Of a stretch of 64,000 bases of DNA, positions 51,253-60,173 are shown one piece after another. The notes below the pieces were generated by a model. The model worked only from the letters and a program-made list of their open reading frames with translations. It searched no databases and was not told the origin of the DNA. Origin of the DNA: Lachnospiraceae bacterium OM04-12BH. Its GTDB lineage: Bacteria; Bacillota; Clostridia; Lachnospirales; Lachnospiraceae. Location: contig QULQ01000001.1 of the NCBI GenBank assembly GCA_003490145.1, positions 248,001 to 312,000 on the forward strand, in the 5' to 3' direction. A program made the position numbers and the translations under genes. The first letter of the stretch is position 1. Each line of letters opens with the position of its first letter.

Positions 51253-52369
51253 GTCCATCTTCAATTTTCTCCATGGAAGTACCATAGGAAATTCTGACAT
51301 ACCCGGAAGCATTTTTGCTGAAATTGCTTCCGGGTATAACTGCCACATGTTCTTTTTCCAGTAATCTTTCTGCAAACTCTTCTGCAGATAACCCTGTTTT
51401 CTTTATATTGGCAAAAACGTAAAATGCTCCTTTTGGCATGATACAGCTGATCTTATCCATTTCATTAATCCTGCTTACCAGAAAATCCCGTCTTTTTTTG
51501 TATTCCTTTTTCATAGCCATCATAGCCTCCATTCCTTTATCAAATGCAACAAGAGCCGCATACTGGGATGGGGTTGCAACTGCTGAATATACATTTTCCA
51601 CGCATTTTGTCATAAGCTCGATCAGATGAACGGGACCTGTGGCAAAGCCGACCCTGAACCCTGTCATGGCAAAGCTTTTTGATACACTGTCGATGATCAG
51701 AGTACGTTCCTTCATGCCTGGCAGCGTTGCGATACTGAAGATTTCATCACTGTCAAAATTCAAATGTCTGTAAACCTCATCCGAAAAAACAAACAGATCC
51801 TTCTCCTTCGCGAACTCTGCAATTTTCTGTAGTGATTCCCGGTCGATCAGCCCTCCTGTCGGATTGCATGGAGAATTCAGAAGAAGAATACGGCTTTTTT
51901 CTGTCACAGCCGCTCTCAGATCTTCTACGGAAAGGATAAAATCATTTTCCTCCTTTACCTCTATTTCCCTGACAGTCCCTCTGCACATAGCAACCATCGG
52001 ACCATAATTTGAGAAGTAGGGAGCCGGTATGAGAACCTCATCTCCAGGATTGAGCAGGCAGAAGAACGCAAGGTACAGAGCTGCCATGCCACCGCTTGTT
52101 ACCATAGTTTCCGGCATACTGTAATCACTGCCTATCGTTTCATTCAGATATCTGATATATCTTTCCCGCAGAGGATCAATTCCGGCTCCCGGCGCATATT
52201 TGGTACAGGAGGATAAATGCTCTGCCGTCTCTTTTAAAATACATTCATCTGTAATAAAGTCCGGCTCTCCTACCCCGAAGGAAACCACATCCTCCATATG
52301 GGCTGCTTTCACCATCATGGCCCTGATTGGGGATGCTACGATACTTTCTGCCAATTTTCCATATTCCAT
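51218..52369 (-). CDS. PLP-dependent class I/II aminotransferase
   Basis: A 383-aa enzyme of aminotransferase fold type I. The PLP lysine sits in SVSKSFAMTGFRVGF. Other motifs are VTSGGMAALYLAFFCLLNPGDEVLIP, NSPCNPTGG and FSDEVYRHL. It resembles aspartate or aromatic aminotransferases (about 390 aa) but substrate is not certain. The start ATG at 52369 follows AGGAGG. It is divergent from a LysR regulator gene 124 bp away, which may control it. Confidence 0.92.
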   Translation of the reverse strand: MEYGKLAESIVASPIRAMMVKAAHMEDVVSFGVGEPDFITDECILKETAEHLSSCTKYAPGAGIDPLRERYIRYLNETIGSDYSMPETMVTSGGMAALYLAFFCLLNPGDEVLIPAPYFSNYGPMVAMCRGTVREIEVKEENDFILSVEDLRAAVTEKSRILLLNSPCNPTGGLIDRESLQKIAEFAKEKDLFVFSDEVYRHLNFDSDEIFSIATLPGMKERTLIIDSVSKSFAMTGFRVGFATGPVHLIELMTKCVENVYSAVATPSQYAALVAFDKGMEAMMAMKKEYKKRRDFLVSRINEMDKISCIMPKGAFYVFANIKKTGLSAEEFAERLLEKEHVAVIPGSNFSKNASGYVRISYGTSMEKIEDGLNRMERFLKSL

Positions 52370-52493
52370 ATGCTTTTTCCTCCTCAAAATAAAATGTGTA
52401 CTTGTATTGGAGAACAGTATAGTATAAATTATTATATAAGAAAATTTAAATGTTTTTATATTATATATAAATTTTTACTATATAGGAGGACTT

Positions 52494-53387
52494 ATGGAAA
52501 TCCGTGAACTGAAAACATTTGTTACTGCCGCTGAATACATGAATTTTTCGAAAGCAGCTGAAAAGCTCGGATATACCCAGGCATCAGTCACATTGCAGAT
52601 ACAGCATCTCGAGAAAGAGCTTTCAGTCTGTCTCTTTGACCGGATTGGGAAAAAGGTGTATCTGACTGACAAAGGCACACTTCTGTTGGAGCATGCCCAG
52701 ATCCTTATACGGAATATAGAATCCCTTACAGCAAAGCTGCAGGATAACACAGCAAGCATGGAAACGATCCGTATCGGTATTTCAGAATCTCTTCTTTCCT
52801 GTGATTTTTCTGATCTGATACATACCTTTGAATCCCATTACAGTAATATATCTCTTATCCTTAAAACTGGTGTAAGGGATCATCTATCCGAACTCATGAT
52901 GCGGAATGAGCTGGATTTTTCATTTATTATTGACCAGAATGTTGGCGATCCGGACTGGAATGGCACTGTCCTTGGCAGTGACCAGGCCTACTTTACTGCT
53001 GCTCCATCACATCCGCTTTTTCAGAACCGGAATCTTGCGATAACAAACCTGCTTTCCGAAAAAATTATCCTTACAGAACAAGACTTCGGATACAGTCAGG
53101 CTCTTCTTCAGCTGCTTTCCAGGGAAGGCATTTCCTTAAAGGCAAGTCTGGAAACAGGAAATACGGATTTTATCCGTGCCATGCTTCTGAAGGAAAACTG
53201 TATTTCCTATCTCCCCAGATATGTGATCGAAAAAGAACTTTCTTCAAGACAGCTTGCCATTCTTCCGCTTCCCCAATATAGCGTCACTGTCTATAGACAG
53301 ATCATCTATCGGAAAAATAAATACCTGACTCCTGCAATGTCATCTCTGATCCGCCTGATCAGGGAACAGTATGGAACATCAAAATAG
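52494..53387 (+). CDS. LysR-family transcriptional regulator
   Basis: A 297-aa regulator. The N-terminal winged helix (about 1-60) shows LKTFVTAAEYMNFSKAAEKLGYTQASVTLQIQHLEKELSV, split over the helix-turn-helix. The effector-binding domain (about 90-290) follows. AGGAGG precedes the ATG at 52494. It is divergent from the aminotransferase gene across an AT-rich region, the normal set-up for LysR control of a neighbouring gene; the effector is unknown. The cotJ operon starts 49 bp past its stop. Confidence 0.92.
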   Translation: MEIRELKTFVTAAEYMNFSKAAEKLGYTQASVTLQIQHLEKELSVCLFDRIGKKVYLTDKGTLLLEHAQILIRNIESLTAKLQDNTASMETIRIGISESLLSCDFSDLIHTFESHYSNISLILKTGVRDHLSELMMRNELDFSFIIDQNVGDPDWNGTVLGSDQAYFTAAPSHPLFQNRNLAITNLLSEKIILTEQDFGYSQALLQLLSREGISLKASLETGNTDFIRAMLLKENCISYLPRYVIEKELSSRQLAILPLPQYSVTVYRQIIYRKNKYLTPAMSSLIRLIREQYGTSK

Positions 53388-53393
53388 CCCTTT

Positions 53394-53401
53394 CATACAA
53401 T
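53394..53401 (+). promoter_or_regulatory. Candidate sigma-E -10 box ahead of cotJABC
   Basis: CATACAAT (53394-53401) matches the -10 consensus for the mother-cell sporulation sigma factor SigE. It lies 34 bp before the cotJA ATG. The -35 region matches poorly. B. subtilis cotJ is SigE-dependent, which agrees. Confidence 0.45.
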
Positions 53402-53435
53402 ATATTAAATAGACAGAAAAATATGAGAGGATTTT

Positions 53436-53609
53436 ATGCAGGATTACAGCTTCAACGAATATTTTGAACGATTTCCTATTGCTATGGCATATGTTCCATG
53501 GCAGCATCTTACAAGCATTTATGAGGATCTTGAAGAAGGCTATTGTAATGGCACCATCTTTCCTGAACTGACAAAACCATTTACAGGAAGGAGATGTGTG
53601 AATCCATGA
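53436..53609 (+). CDS. cotJA: Spore coat protein CotJA
   Basis: A 57-aa protein, MQDYSFNEYFERFPIAMAYV then PWQHLTSIYEDLEEGYCNGT and IFPELTKPF, matching CotJA. It is part of the CotJ polypeptides in the spore coat, made with CotJB and CotJC. A GAGAGG site precedes the ATG. Its stop overlaps the CotJB ATG (ATGA), so translation is coupled. Missing from many automatic calls because of its size. Confidence 0.9.
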   Translation: MQDYSFNEYFERFPIAMAYVPWQHLTSIYEDLEEGYCNGTIFPELTKPFTGRRCVNP

Positions 53610-53881
53610 ATAACCGTAGTAAAATGACAGATCAGCAACAGCTTTATCACGACATAGGTGTGATTGATTTTGTTGTTGTGGAAATGACAGAATATCTGGA
53701 TACCCACCCGACTGACCGTGAAGCCATGGAGTATCTGAATCATTACGTCAGAATGAAAAACCAGGCCATGCAGGAATATGCCATGAAATACACACCCTTG
53801 CGCATTTCTGATGCACAGTTCTGTAAAAAAGGTGAATGGGAATGGGCGACAACCCCATGGCCCTGGGAAGGAGGCTGCTGA
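53606..53881 (+). CDS. cotJB: Spore coat protein CotJB
   Basis: A 91-aa protein that starts MNNRSKMTDQQQLYHDIGVI and ends with WEWATTPWPWEGGC, the typical CotJB tail. It links CotJA and CotJC in the coat. I chose the ATG at 53606 that overlaps the cotJA stop; a frame-extending ATG at 53594 abuts its own ribosome binding site. It is followed by cotJC after 2 bp. Confidence 0.9.
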   Translation: MNNRSKMTDQQQLYHDIGVIDFVVVEMTEYLDTHPTDREAMEYLNHYVRMKNQAMQEYAMKYTPLRISDAQFCKKGEWEWATTPWPWEGGC

Positions 53882-53883
53882 CT

Positions 53884-54492
53884 ATGTGGAACTATGAAAA
53901 ACGATTACAATTTCCGGTAAACATCAAAACCCCAAATGCCATGCTTGCACAGGCAATCCTCAGCCAATATGGTGGACCAGACGGTGAGCTTGGCGCTTCT
54001 ATGCGTTATCTTTCACAGCGTTACTCCATGCCTTATAATGAAGTGGCGGGGGTACTGACTGATATTGGAACAGAAGAGCTGGCACATCTTGAAATGGTTT
54101 CTACCATCGTCCATCAGCTTACAAGAAACCTTTCCATGGAAGAAATTGAGAAATCCGGCTTCGCCAATTATTATGTGGATCACACTGTCGGTATCTGGCC
54201 TATGGCAGCAGGCGGCATTCCCTTTAACAGTTGTGAATTCCAGTCAAAGGGTGATGCCATTACAGATCTTTTTGAAGATATGGCAGCCGAGCAGAAAGCC
54301 CGCTCCACCTATGACAATATCCTCCGCCTTGTCAAGGATGATCCGGATGTCTATGAACCCATAAAGTTCCTTCGCGCCAGGGAAGTCGTACATTTCCAGC
54401 GTTTTGGCGAAGCTCTCCGTATTGTCCAGGATAAGCTGGACTCCAAAAACTTCTATGCCTTTAACCCGGAATTTGATAAATGTAAATCCTGA
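53884..54492 (+). CDS. cotJC: Spore coat protein CotJC, manganese-catalase fold
   Basis: A 202-aa ferritin-like protein with the two-metal site of manganese catalases: the ExxH pairs in TEELAHLEMV and REVVHFQRF and glutamates between them. CotJC proteins sit in the spore coat and may remove peroxide; activity of this copy is inferred. Start ATG at 53884 follows AAGGAGG. It is the last gene of cotJABC and is followed by a terminator shared with the convergent MBL gene. Confidence 0.93.
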   Translation: MWNYEKRLQFPVNIKTPNAMLAQAILSQYGGPDGELGASMRYLSQRYSMPYNEVAGVLTDIGTEELAHLEMVSTIVHQLTRNLSMEEIEKSGFANYYVDHTVGIWPMAAGGIPFNSCEFQSKGDAITDLFEDMAAEQKARSTYDNILRLVKDDPDVYEPIKFLRAREVVHFQRFGEALRIVQDKLDSKNFYAFNPEFDKCKS

Positions 54493-54537
54493 TATTCGCA
54501 TATGACACAGAAGCATTTCTGATGCCATAAAATAATG

Positions 54538-54568
54538 CAGGGGAAGCCTGTTTCAGTGGCTTCCCCTG
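54538..54568. terminator. Shared terminator between cotJC and the MBL-fold gene
   Basis: A perfect 11-bp stem (54538-54548 with 54558-54568, 9-nt loop) sits in the 87-bp gap between the convergent genes. On the plus strand it is followed by TATCACTTTT, on the minus strand by ATTATTTT, so it can serve both. Confidence 0.75.
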
Positions 54569-54579
54569 TATCACTTTTA

Positions 54580-55380
54580 CTATAAATGAATTACTTCCAG
54601 GTCATCTGGCACGAACAGGTTCCCCTTGTAATAGCTTTTCCCCTCTTCCAGATACTTTTCTTTCCGACAGGCTATATTTTTATCCTCGGTATGATACAGG
54701 ACGAGATTTTTCACCTGCAGCTTTTCTGCCAGTTCACAGGCATCCTTTACCGTAGAATGATGCTTCTCATAAGGTTTGAAGATATCCGCCTGTCCATACA
54801 GACAAAAAGCCTCATGGAGAAGCCATTTGCTTCCCCTCGCATATTTCTCTTCACATTCCTTATAAGGTTCATCCCCGCAGCAGGTCAGCTTCTCTCCGTT
54901 TCCAAGATCCATGCAGAACCCAAACTGCTTCGCCTTGGTGGACTGGATATCGAAAAAGGTAACCTTTCTTCCAAGGATTTCCTTTTCTTCTCCATCTGCT
55001 ACCGGTATGAGATGCAGCTTTTCATCCAGATACTGCACTTCTTTTTTGGCAAAAAGCATCTCTGACATACTGCGGATCAGCCGGATCCCTTCCTCATGCC
55101 CGTAGATCACAGCTTCCCCTTCATAATTTCCCCTGCTCATATTCTGACAGATCATCCTTACCATCCAGAGGATCCCAAGCAGATGATCCACATGCTTATG
55201 GGTTACAAAAATCGTCCGCATATCCTGCCAGTTCAGATGTGCGGCTTCAAGCTGATGTAAAAGACCATTTCCACCACCACCGTCAACCAGAAAATATCTG
55301 TCATTTTCCTGTAGTACAAAACAGGTATTATAGCACTGTGTCACTGTTGCATTGCCAGTTCCAAGCATAATCATTTTCAT
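54580..55380 (-). CDS. MBL-fold metallohydrolase (RNase Z-like)
   Basis: A 266-aa enzyme with the beta-lactamase fold. The zinc motif is H-K-H-V-D-H in FVTHKHVDHLLG. The N terminus MKMIMLGTGNATVTQCYNTC and the later YHTEDKN match RNase Z/arylsulfatase-like members. It may cut a nucleic acid or a small ester; it is shorter than RNase Z (about 300 aa) and has no clear tRNA arm. GAGGAG precedes the ATG. It faces cotJC and is followed by the shared terminator. Confidence 0.85.
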   Translation of the reverse strand: MKMIMLGTGNATVTQCYNTCFVLQENDRYFLVDGGGGNGLLHQLEAAHLNWQDMRTIFVTHKHVDHLLGILWMVRMICQNMSRGNYEGEAVIYGHEEGIRLIRSMSEMLFAKKEVQYLDEKLHLIPVADGEEKEILGRKVTFFDIQSTKAKQFGFCMDLGNGEKLTCCGDEPYKECEEKYARGSKWLLHEAFCLYGQADIFKPYEKHHSTVKDACELAEKLQVKNLVLYHTEDKNIACRKEKYLEEGKSYYKGNLFVPDDLEVIHL

Positions 55381-55480
55381 AATCGTTTCTCCTCATTTGC
55401 ATCATTATAATATGATTATAGCAAAGATAGCTTTTAGTTAGAACAGCAGATTTTCTCTCTTATTTATCCGCCTTCCGTCT

Positions 55481-56929
55481 TTATTCTCTGGCACCTGGGA
55501 GTCTGTAACGGATAAATCTTCTGGCAAGACGTTTCAGATTTAACGGAAGCAGCGGATAAATATAGCTTTTCCCGGAAATTGTTTTATTAGATACCAGCGC
55601 AATGACCATAACGAGCAGTGCAGCTATATACCCCCATATATCGAAAAGCGCTGTCAGGATCAGAGCCAGGATTCTCATAAACTTGATCGCATATCCGAGT
55701 TCGTAGCTTGCCTGTGTATAATTGGCGATCGCCACGAAAGCCATATACAGCATAACCTCTGAATTAAACCAGCCGCTGTTCACCGAAAACTCCCCAAGCA
55801 CCAGTGCCGCCATGACACTTAATGGTGTACTCAGCATATTGGGGGTATTGACCGCCGCAAGCCGCAGACCGTCAATGGCTAGCTCCAGGAGCAGGAACTG
55901 CCAGATAAGCGGAATATTGACCGTATCTTTGACTTCAATAAAGGTAAAACCTGCAGGAATCCATTCCAGATGCTGTGTCAGCAGAAGAAAGGTTGGTGTC
56001 AGAAGATATGTCAGAATGGCGATCAGAAACCTGGTCAGACGTAAGTACGTTCCAGTGATGGGAGGAAAATAATAATCATCTGCTTCCTCGATCACATCAA
56101 AGACAGAGGTCGGTGTGATCATGGCTGAAGGGGAATTATCAACAAGTATGACCACATCCCCCTCCAGGATCTGTGCCGATGCTGTATCCGGCCGTTCTGT
56201 AAACTTAAACTTTGGAAAAGGATTATACCATTTTTTCTGATACAGACACTCTGCCAGGCTCTCCTGATTCATAGTCAGGGCATCCACCTTGATATTCTGG
56301 ATCCTCTTCCTGATCTGCTCCAGGAATTTCTGGTCTACTCTGTTTTCCATATAACAGAGCACAATATCTGTCTGGGAGCTGTTGCCAGCATGGAACATTT
56401 CCATTCTGAGATTGGTACTGCGGATCCTCCTGCGTATCAGCGCTGTATTAAATACGATAGTTTCCACGAATCCATCCTTGGATCCACGGAGTGCTTTATC
56501 CTTCTCCGGCTCTGACACACTTCTTGCAGGATAGGTTCTGGAGTCGATCAGAATACACTGATCATATCCATCAATAAAAAGAGCAAATACCCCGGACATA
56601 ATAAAATAAATGATCTGACTGAAATCAGATTGCAGATCCACTTCAACATACGGGACACATTTTTTGGACATTTCATGGGCATTTTCCGGAAGTTCTTCCG
56701 GTTTGATATCCATAAAGCGCTGCAGCATTTTCTGCATCAGCTCGTCCTTACAGAAACCATCCACAAAGTACATACAGGCTTCCCTTCCCCCGATCTGGAT
56801 CACACGGTACACCAGATCGAAGTTTTTATCAATATCAAGCTTCCGGTTCAGAAAATCCATATTTTCCTTCAGCGAAGCTGTCATGGCATCCTTTTGCTGT
56901 CTCAGATTATCAATTCCATTAACATCCAT
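55481..56929 (-). CDS. GerA-family spore germination protein (SpoVAF-like)
   Basis: A 482-aa membrane protein of the GerA family. A cytoplasmic N-terminal half (about 1-280) precedes about five membrane helices (from about 305 to 460), with GDVVILVDNSPSAMITPTSVFD marking the boundary and a basic tail. It resembles SpoVAF and the A subunit of germinant receptors, but no GerB or GerC gene is next to it. It probably helps dipicolinic acid movement or germinant sensing. The ATG at 56929 lies 10 nt after AAGGAG. Confidence 0.88.
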   Translation of the reverse strand: MDVNGIDNLRQQKDAMTASLKENMDFLNRKLDIDKNFDLVYRVIQIGGREACMYFVDGFCKDELMQKMLQRFMDIKPEELPENAHEMSKKCVPYVEVDLQSDFSQIIYFIMSGVFALFIDGYDQCILIDSRTYPARSVSEPEKDKALRGSKDGFVETIVFNTALIRRRIRSTNLRMEMFHAGNSSQTDIVLCYMENRVDQKFLEQIRKRIQNIKVDALTMNQESLAECLYQKKWYNPFPKFKFTERPDTASAQILEGDVVILVDNSPSAMITPTSVFDVIEEADDYYFPPITGTYLRLTRFLIAILTYLLTPTFLLLTQHLEWIPAGFTFIEVKDTVNIPLIWQFLLLELAIDGLRLAAVNTPNMLSTPLSVMAALVLGEFSVNSGWFNSEVMLYMAFVAIANYTQASYELGYAIKFMRILALILTALFDIWGYIAALLVMVIALVSNKTISGKSYIYPLLPLNLKRLARRFIRYRLPGARE

Positions 56930-56969
56930 AATAAAAAGACTCCTTTTACGCACATACTGATTACCTCAC

Positions 56970-56999
56970 CATTATGTGGAAAAAGAAGTCCTTTTATAC
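56970..56999 (-). promoter_or_regulatory. Possible sigma-G promoter of the gerA-type gene
   Basis: On the minus strand GTATA (56999-56995), an 18-bp gap and CATAATG (56976-56970) resemble the SigG forespore consensus. They lie about 40 bp upstream of the ATG. Weak call, supported by the gene's likely spore role. Confidence 0.3.
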
Positions 57000-57014
57000 T
57001 CATTTTTTCATTTT

Positions 57015-57449
57015 TTATTGCTTTCCTGTTGTGCCAAAGCCGCCTCTGTCCACACCGGTAAGCGCTTTTACCTCTTCAAACTGGATCTTTGGCTGATTTT
57101 CCATAATACGGAACTGGCAGATCCTGTCATTCACTTCAATATGTGTATCTCTCATAGCATAAACCGGCATTTTCCATTCATCATTGTCCCCACAATAAGA
57201 ACTGTCAATCACACCCTGATGATTAGTCTGGATAATCCCGAAATTCTTAAAGGTTGAGCTTCTTGGCACAATATGCGCCTCATAACCCTTTGGCAGCTCC
57301 ATGGCAACACCAAGAGGGATCAGTTTAAATTCTCCCTTTTTCAGATCCACCGACTCCGCTGCCCGAAGATCGATCCAGTCAGATTTGCCGTCAATGTAGG
57401 TCAGTTTTTCAATTTTGTCTGTAAAATATTTGATTTTAATGGTTTCCAT
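57015..57449 (-). CDS. dut: Deoxyuridine 5'-triphosphate nucleotidohydrolase
   Basis: A 144-aa trimeric dUTPase that hydrolyses dUTP to dUMP and so keeps uracil out of DNA. Motifs in order are DLRAA (1), PRSSTF (2), GVIDSSY (3), [10 protein letters not shown] (4) and the C-terminal RGGFGTTG (5), which closes over the substrate. I chose the ATG at 57449 after GGAGATTA, overlapping the nrdG stop by 14 bp. It forms a nucleotide-metabolism group with nrdG-nrdD. Confidence 0.95.
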   Translation of the reverse strand: METIKIKYFTDKIEKLTYIDGKSDWIDLRAAESVDLKKGEFKLIPLGVAMELPKGYEAHIVPRSSTFKNFGIIQTNHQGVIDSSYCGDNDEWKMPVYAMRDTHIEVNDRICQFRIMENQPKIQFEEVKALTGVDRGGFGTTGKQ

Positions 57450-57957
57450 AGCTGTAATCTCCACAATGCAGAACCGGGATCACTGGATCTGTCTGTTTTA
57501 AACTTTTTTGTACATCGATCACTCTCTGGTTACTGCTTCCTTTCCAGAGAAGCTTCACATCCTTTTTATCTGACATAAATTCTCCGTCTACCAGGACATC
57601 AATATATTGCATCATGGCATAATGAAGCACATTTTCCCACAGATCTCCTGTATAGAGCCATATCGTCTTATCCGGATATTTCTCCCGGATCTCGGCCATG
57701 AGGTTCCTTACCTCAAGCCGGTTTGCTGAATGCAGCGGATCTCCTCCAGAAAAGGTAATCCCGGAAATATAGGGCTTATCAAGCTGGTCAAAGATCTCCT
57801 GCTTTGCTGCCTCATCAAACGGGATTCCACCGTTTGGATCCCAGGTGATCGGATTCTGGCAGTCCTTGCAGCAATGGGAACAGCCCGCTACCCACAATAC
57901 AACCCGCAGGCCGTCACCATTCAGCATATCGTCTTTCGTAATATTGTGATATCTCAT
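57436..57957 (-). CDS. nrdG: Anaerobic ribonucleotide reductase activating protein
   Basis: A 173-aa radical-SAM enzyme that makes the glycyl radical on NrdD. The cluster cysteines are C-X3-C-X2-C in [15 protein letters not shown], and FSGGDPLHS follows for SAM. It is encoded 3 bp downstream of nrdD and overlaps dut, so all three genes are on one transcript. Needs anaerobic conditions, which fits the inferred host. Confidence 0.96.
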   Translation of the reverse strand: MRYHNITKDDMLNGDGLRVVLWVAGCSHCCKDCQNPITWDPNGGIPFDEAAKQEIFDQLDKPYISGITFSGGDPLHSANRLEVRNLMAEIREKYPDKTIWLYTGDLWENVLHYAMMQYIDVLVDGEFMSDKKDVKLLWKGSSNQRVIDVQKSLKQTDPVIPVLHCGDYSYGNH

Positions 57958-57960
57958 TCC

Positions 57961-60147
57961 CTACATGCTCTTCCTTTCTGAAATTTCTGCCATTTTTGCC
58001 TCATTCAGTCTGGTATCCCCATGTACTCTGGAATAGGAAAGATAACCATTCATTCTCTCTATTTTTGTCAGATTCTTGCTGCCGCATTTAGGACATACAT
58101 CCATTTCAAGCTCCTGATGCCCGCAATCATCACAGTATGCCAGTGAAAGATTTACTCCTTCATAAAATCCCATTTCCATTGCCCTGCGGATCAGGGTTTT
58201 GATCGCTTCTATATTGTAATCAATTGGATACTTCACATACTGGATCTTACCGCCATTGGATAATTCCCAAAAACGATATTCCAGATCCTGCTTCTGGATC
58301 GGTGTAATATCTTCAGTCACATGGCAGTGAAAGCTGTTAGAAACATATTCCCTGTCAGAAACGCCTTCGATAATGCCATACTTGGCACGGAACTGCTTCA
58401 CCTGAAGACCGCAGAGACTCTCTGCCGGTGTTCCGTAGATGGCATAGAGATTGCCATCCTCTTCTTTAAATTCATTGATCCTTTCATTAATATACTCCAG
58501 CACCTCCAGTGCAAATTCCCCGTCCTCTACCAGAGATTTCCCATTATAAAGCTCCTGCAGTTCATTAAACGCAGTAATGCCAAAGCTTGCTGTCGCTGTT
58601 TTCAGGATCGGCTTGATCTTGTCTGTCAGCTTCAGATGTCCGCCAAGGAATCCACCTTCACAGTAAGCAAGCGGATTAGTGGACGCCCTCATTTCTCCAA
58701 GGTAAGCATAGGTTCTGATATGAAGCTGTCTGATCAGGTTCAGGTAATAATCAAGAACCTCGTAAAAGTCCCTTCCTTCCTGTCTTGATTTGGCAAGGAT
58801 CATCGGAAGATGCAGGGACACGGCACCGATATTGAATCTTCCCACAAATACAGGCACATCATTTTCATCTGCCGGATGCATACCGCCTCTCTCATACCAG
58901 GGAGACAGAAAAGCACGACAGCCCATGGGAGAAATAACCTTTCCGTACTGCTTATACATACTGGCAATATAACCTTTTCCAGTAAGGGAAAGCCAGTCAG
59001 GATACATGGTTTTGGCAGAACATTTCACCCCAGCCTCAAACACATCCTCAAGCTCCTTTCCGGGACCATGAAGATTTTCATCATAAAGGAATACAATTTT
59101 GGGGAAAAGCACCGGTTTTTTACAATCCTTTTTCCCCTGTCCCCTTCTGCGGACATTCAACAGGGAGATTGTAGCAAGCTTTGCAAATCTGCCTGTACCG
59201 ATTCCTGCAGTTACTGTAATAAATGGATAATCTCCACGGCTGCTGGCTACTGTATTAAACTTATACTCCCAGCCCTGGAAGCCCTGCTCGAACTCTCTTT
59301 TTACATCTGCATAAGCCTCTGCTTCTGCACTTTCTTCATCAATTCCCAGTCTTTTATACTTTTCAAGGCTCTTATGATAGGTCTTCTCTGCATACGGCTC
59401 CAGGATCTTATCTACTTCCGGAACTGTGAAACCGCCATATTGCTGGCTGGCTGCACTTAAGACGATATCACCGATCACGTCAAAGGCAACATCCAGTGTC
59501 TTTGGCTCATTATACCAGATATTTCCCATTTCAAAGCCGCCTGTCAGTACGCTTGCCACATCAAAAAGACAGCAGTTCATGGTATCTCTTCTTGCAGACA
59601 TATCATGGACATAGATATAGCCATCCCTGCAGGCCTGGATCTCTTCTGTGGTCATAAAGAACTTCTGATACAGCTCTTTGTTAAACTGATTGAAGATCAG
59701 ACTTCTCTTGGTTGAAACCAGTGCACTGTCGGTATTGGCATTTTCTTTATCACCGACATACATAATGGACTGACTCTTTTTATAGACATCATCCATCATC
59801 CTTACAAAATCCTGCTTATAGTTACGGTAATCCCGGTAGCTCTTCGCTACAATAGGCTTCACATCCTCCAGGGCACTCTCTACGATATTATGCATGATCG
59901 GAATGGGGATCCTGTCCTCTTCCAGTTCATCTACTTTATCGATCACATACTGGCAGATATGCTTTTTTTCTTCTTCCGTGAATTTGGTCAGGGCGCGGTA
60001 AGCACTCTTTCCAACCGCATCAATGACCTTCTGTACATGGAACGCTTCCAGGCTGCCATCCTTTTTGATGACCTTAACATCTCTCTTTGGTCTGTATGCT
60101 TCATCCAGTGCAGAAGCCTCCAGTTTTTCCTCTATTTCAATACTCAT
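57961..60147 (-). CDS. nrdD: Anaerobic ribonucleoside-triphosphate reductase
   Basis: A 728-aa class III ribonucleotide reductase that turns NTPs to dNTPs without oxygen. The N-terminal ATP-cone (about 20-110) has KVIKKDGSLEAFHVQKV. The catalytic barrel shows conserved Cys and Asn residues. The zinc site is CDDCGHQELEMDVCPKCGS, and the glycyl radical region RMNGYLSYSRVHGDTRLNEAK lies at the C terminus. It is followed at once by nrdG and dut. Confidence 0.97.
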   Translation of the reverse strand: MSIEIEEKLEASALDEAYRPKRDVKVIKKDGSLEAFHVQKVIDAVGKSAYRALTKFTEEEKKHICQYVIDKVDELEEDRIPIPIMHNIVESALEDVKPIVAKSYRDYRNYKQDFVRMMDDVYKKSQSIMYVGDKENANTDSALVSTKRSLIFNQFNKELYQKFFMTTEEIQACRDGYIYVHDMSARRDTMNCCLFDVASVLTGGFEMGNIWYNEPKTLDVAFDVIGDIVLSAASQQYGGFTVPEVDKILEPYAEKTYHKSLEKYKRLGIDEESAEAEAYADVKREFEQGFQGWEYKFNTVASSRGDYPFITVTAGIGTGRFAKLATISLLNVRRRGQGKKDCKKPVLFPKIVFLYDENLHGPGKELEDVFEAGVKCSAKTMYPDWLSLTGKGYIASMYKQYGKVISPMGCRAFLSPWYERGGMHPADENDVPVFVGRFNIGAVSLHLPMILAKSRQEGRDFYEVLDYYLNLIRQLHIRTYAYLGEMRASTNPLAYCEGGFLGGHLKLTDKIKPILKTATASFGITAFNELQELYNGKSLVEDGEFALEVLEYINERINEFKEEDGNLYAIYGTPAESLCGLQVKQFRAKYGIIEGVSDREYVSNSFHCHVTEDITPIQKQDLEYRFWELSNGGKIQYVKYPIDYNIEAIKTLIRRAMEMGFYEGVNLSLAYCDDCGHQELEMDVCPKCGSKNLTKIERMNGYLSYSRVHGDTRLNEAKMAEISERKSM

Positions 60148-60173
60148 CTGTTGCTTTCATCCCCTTTTATCTG

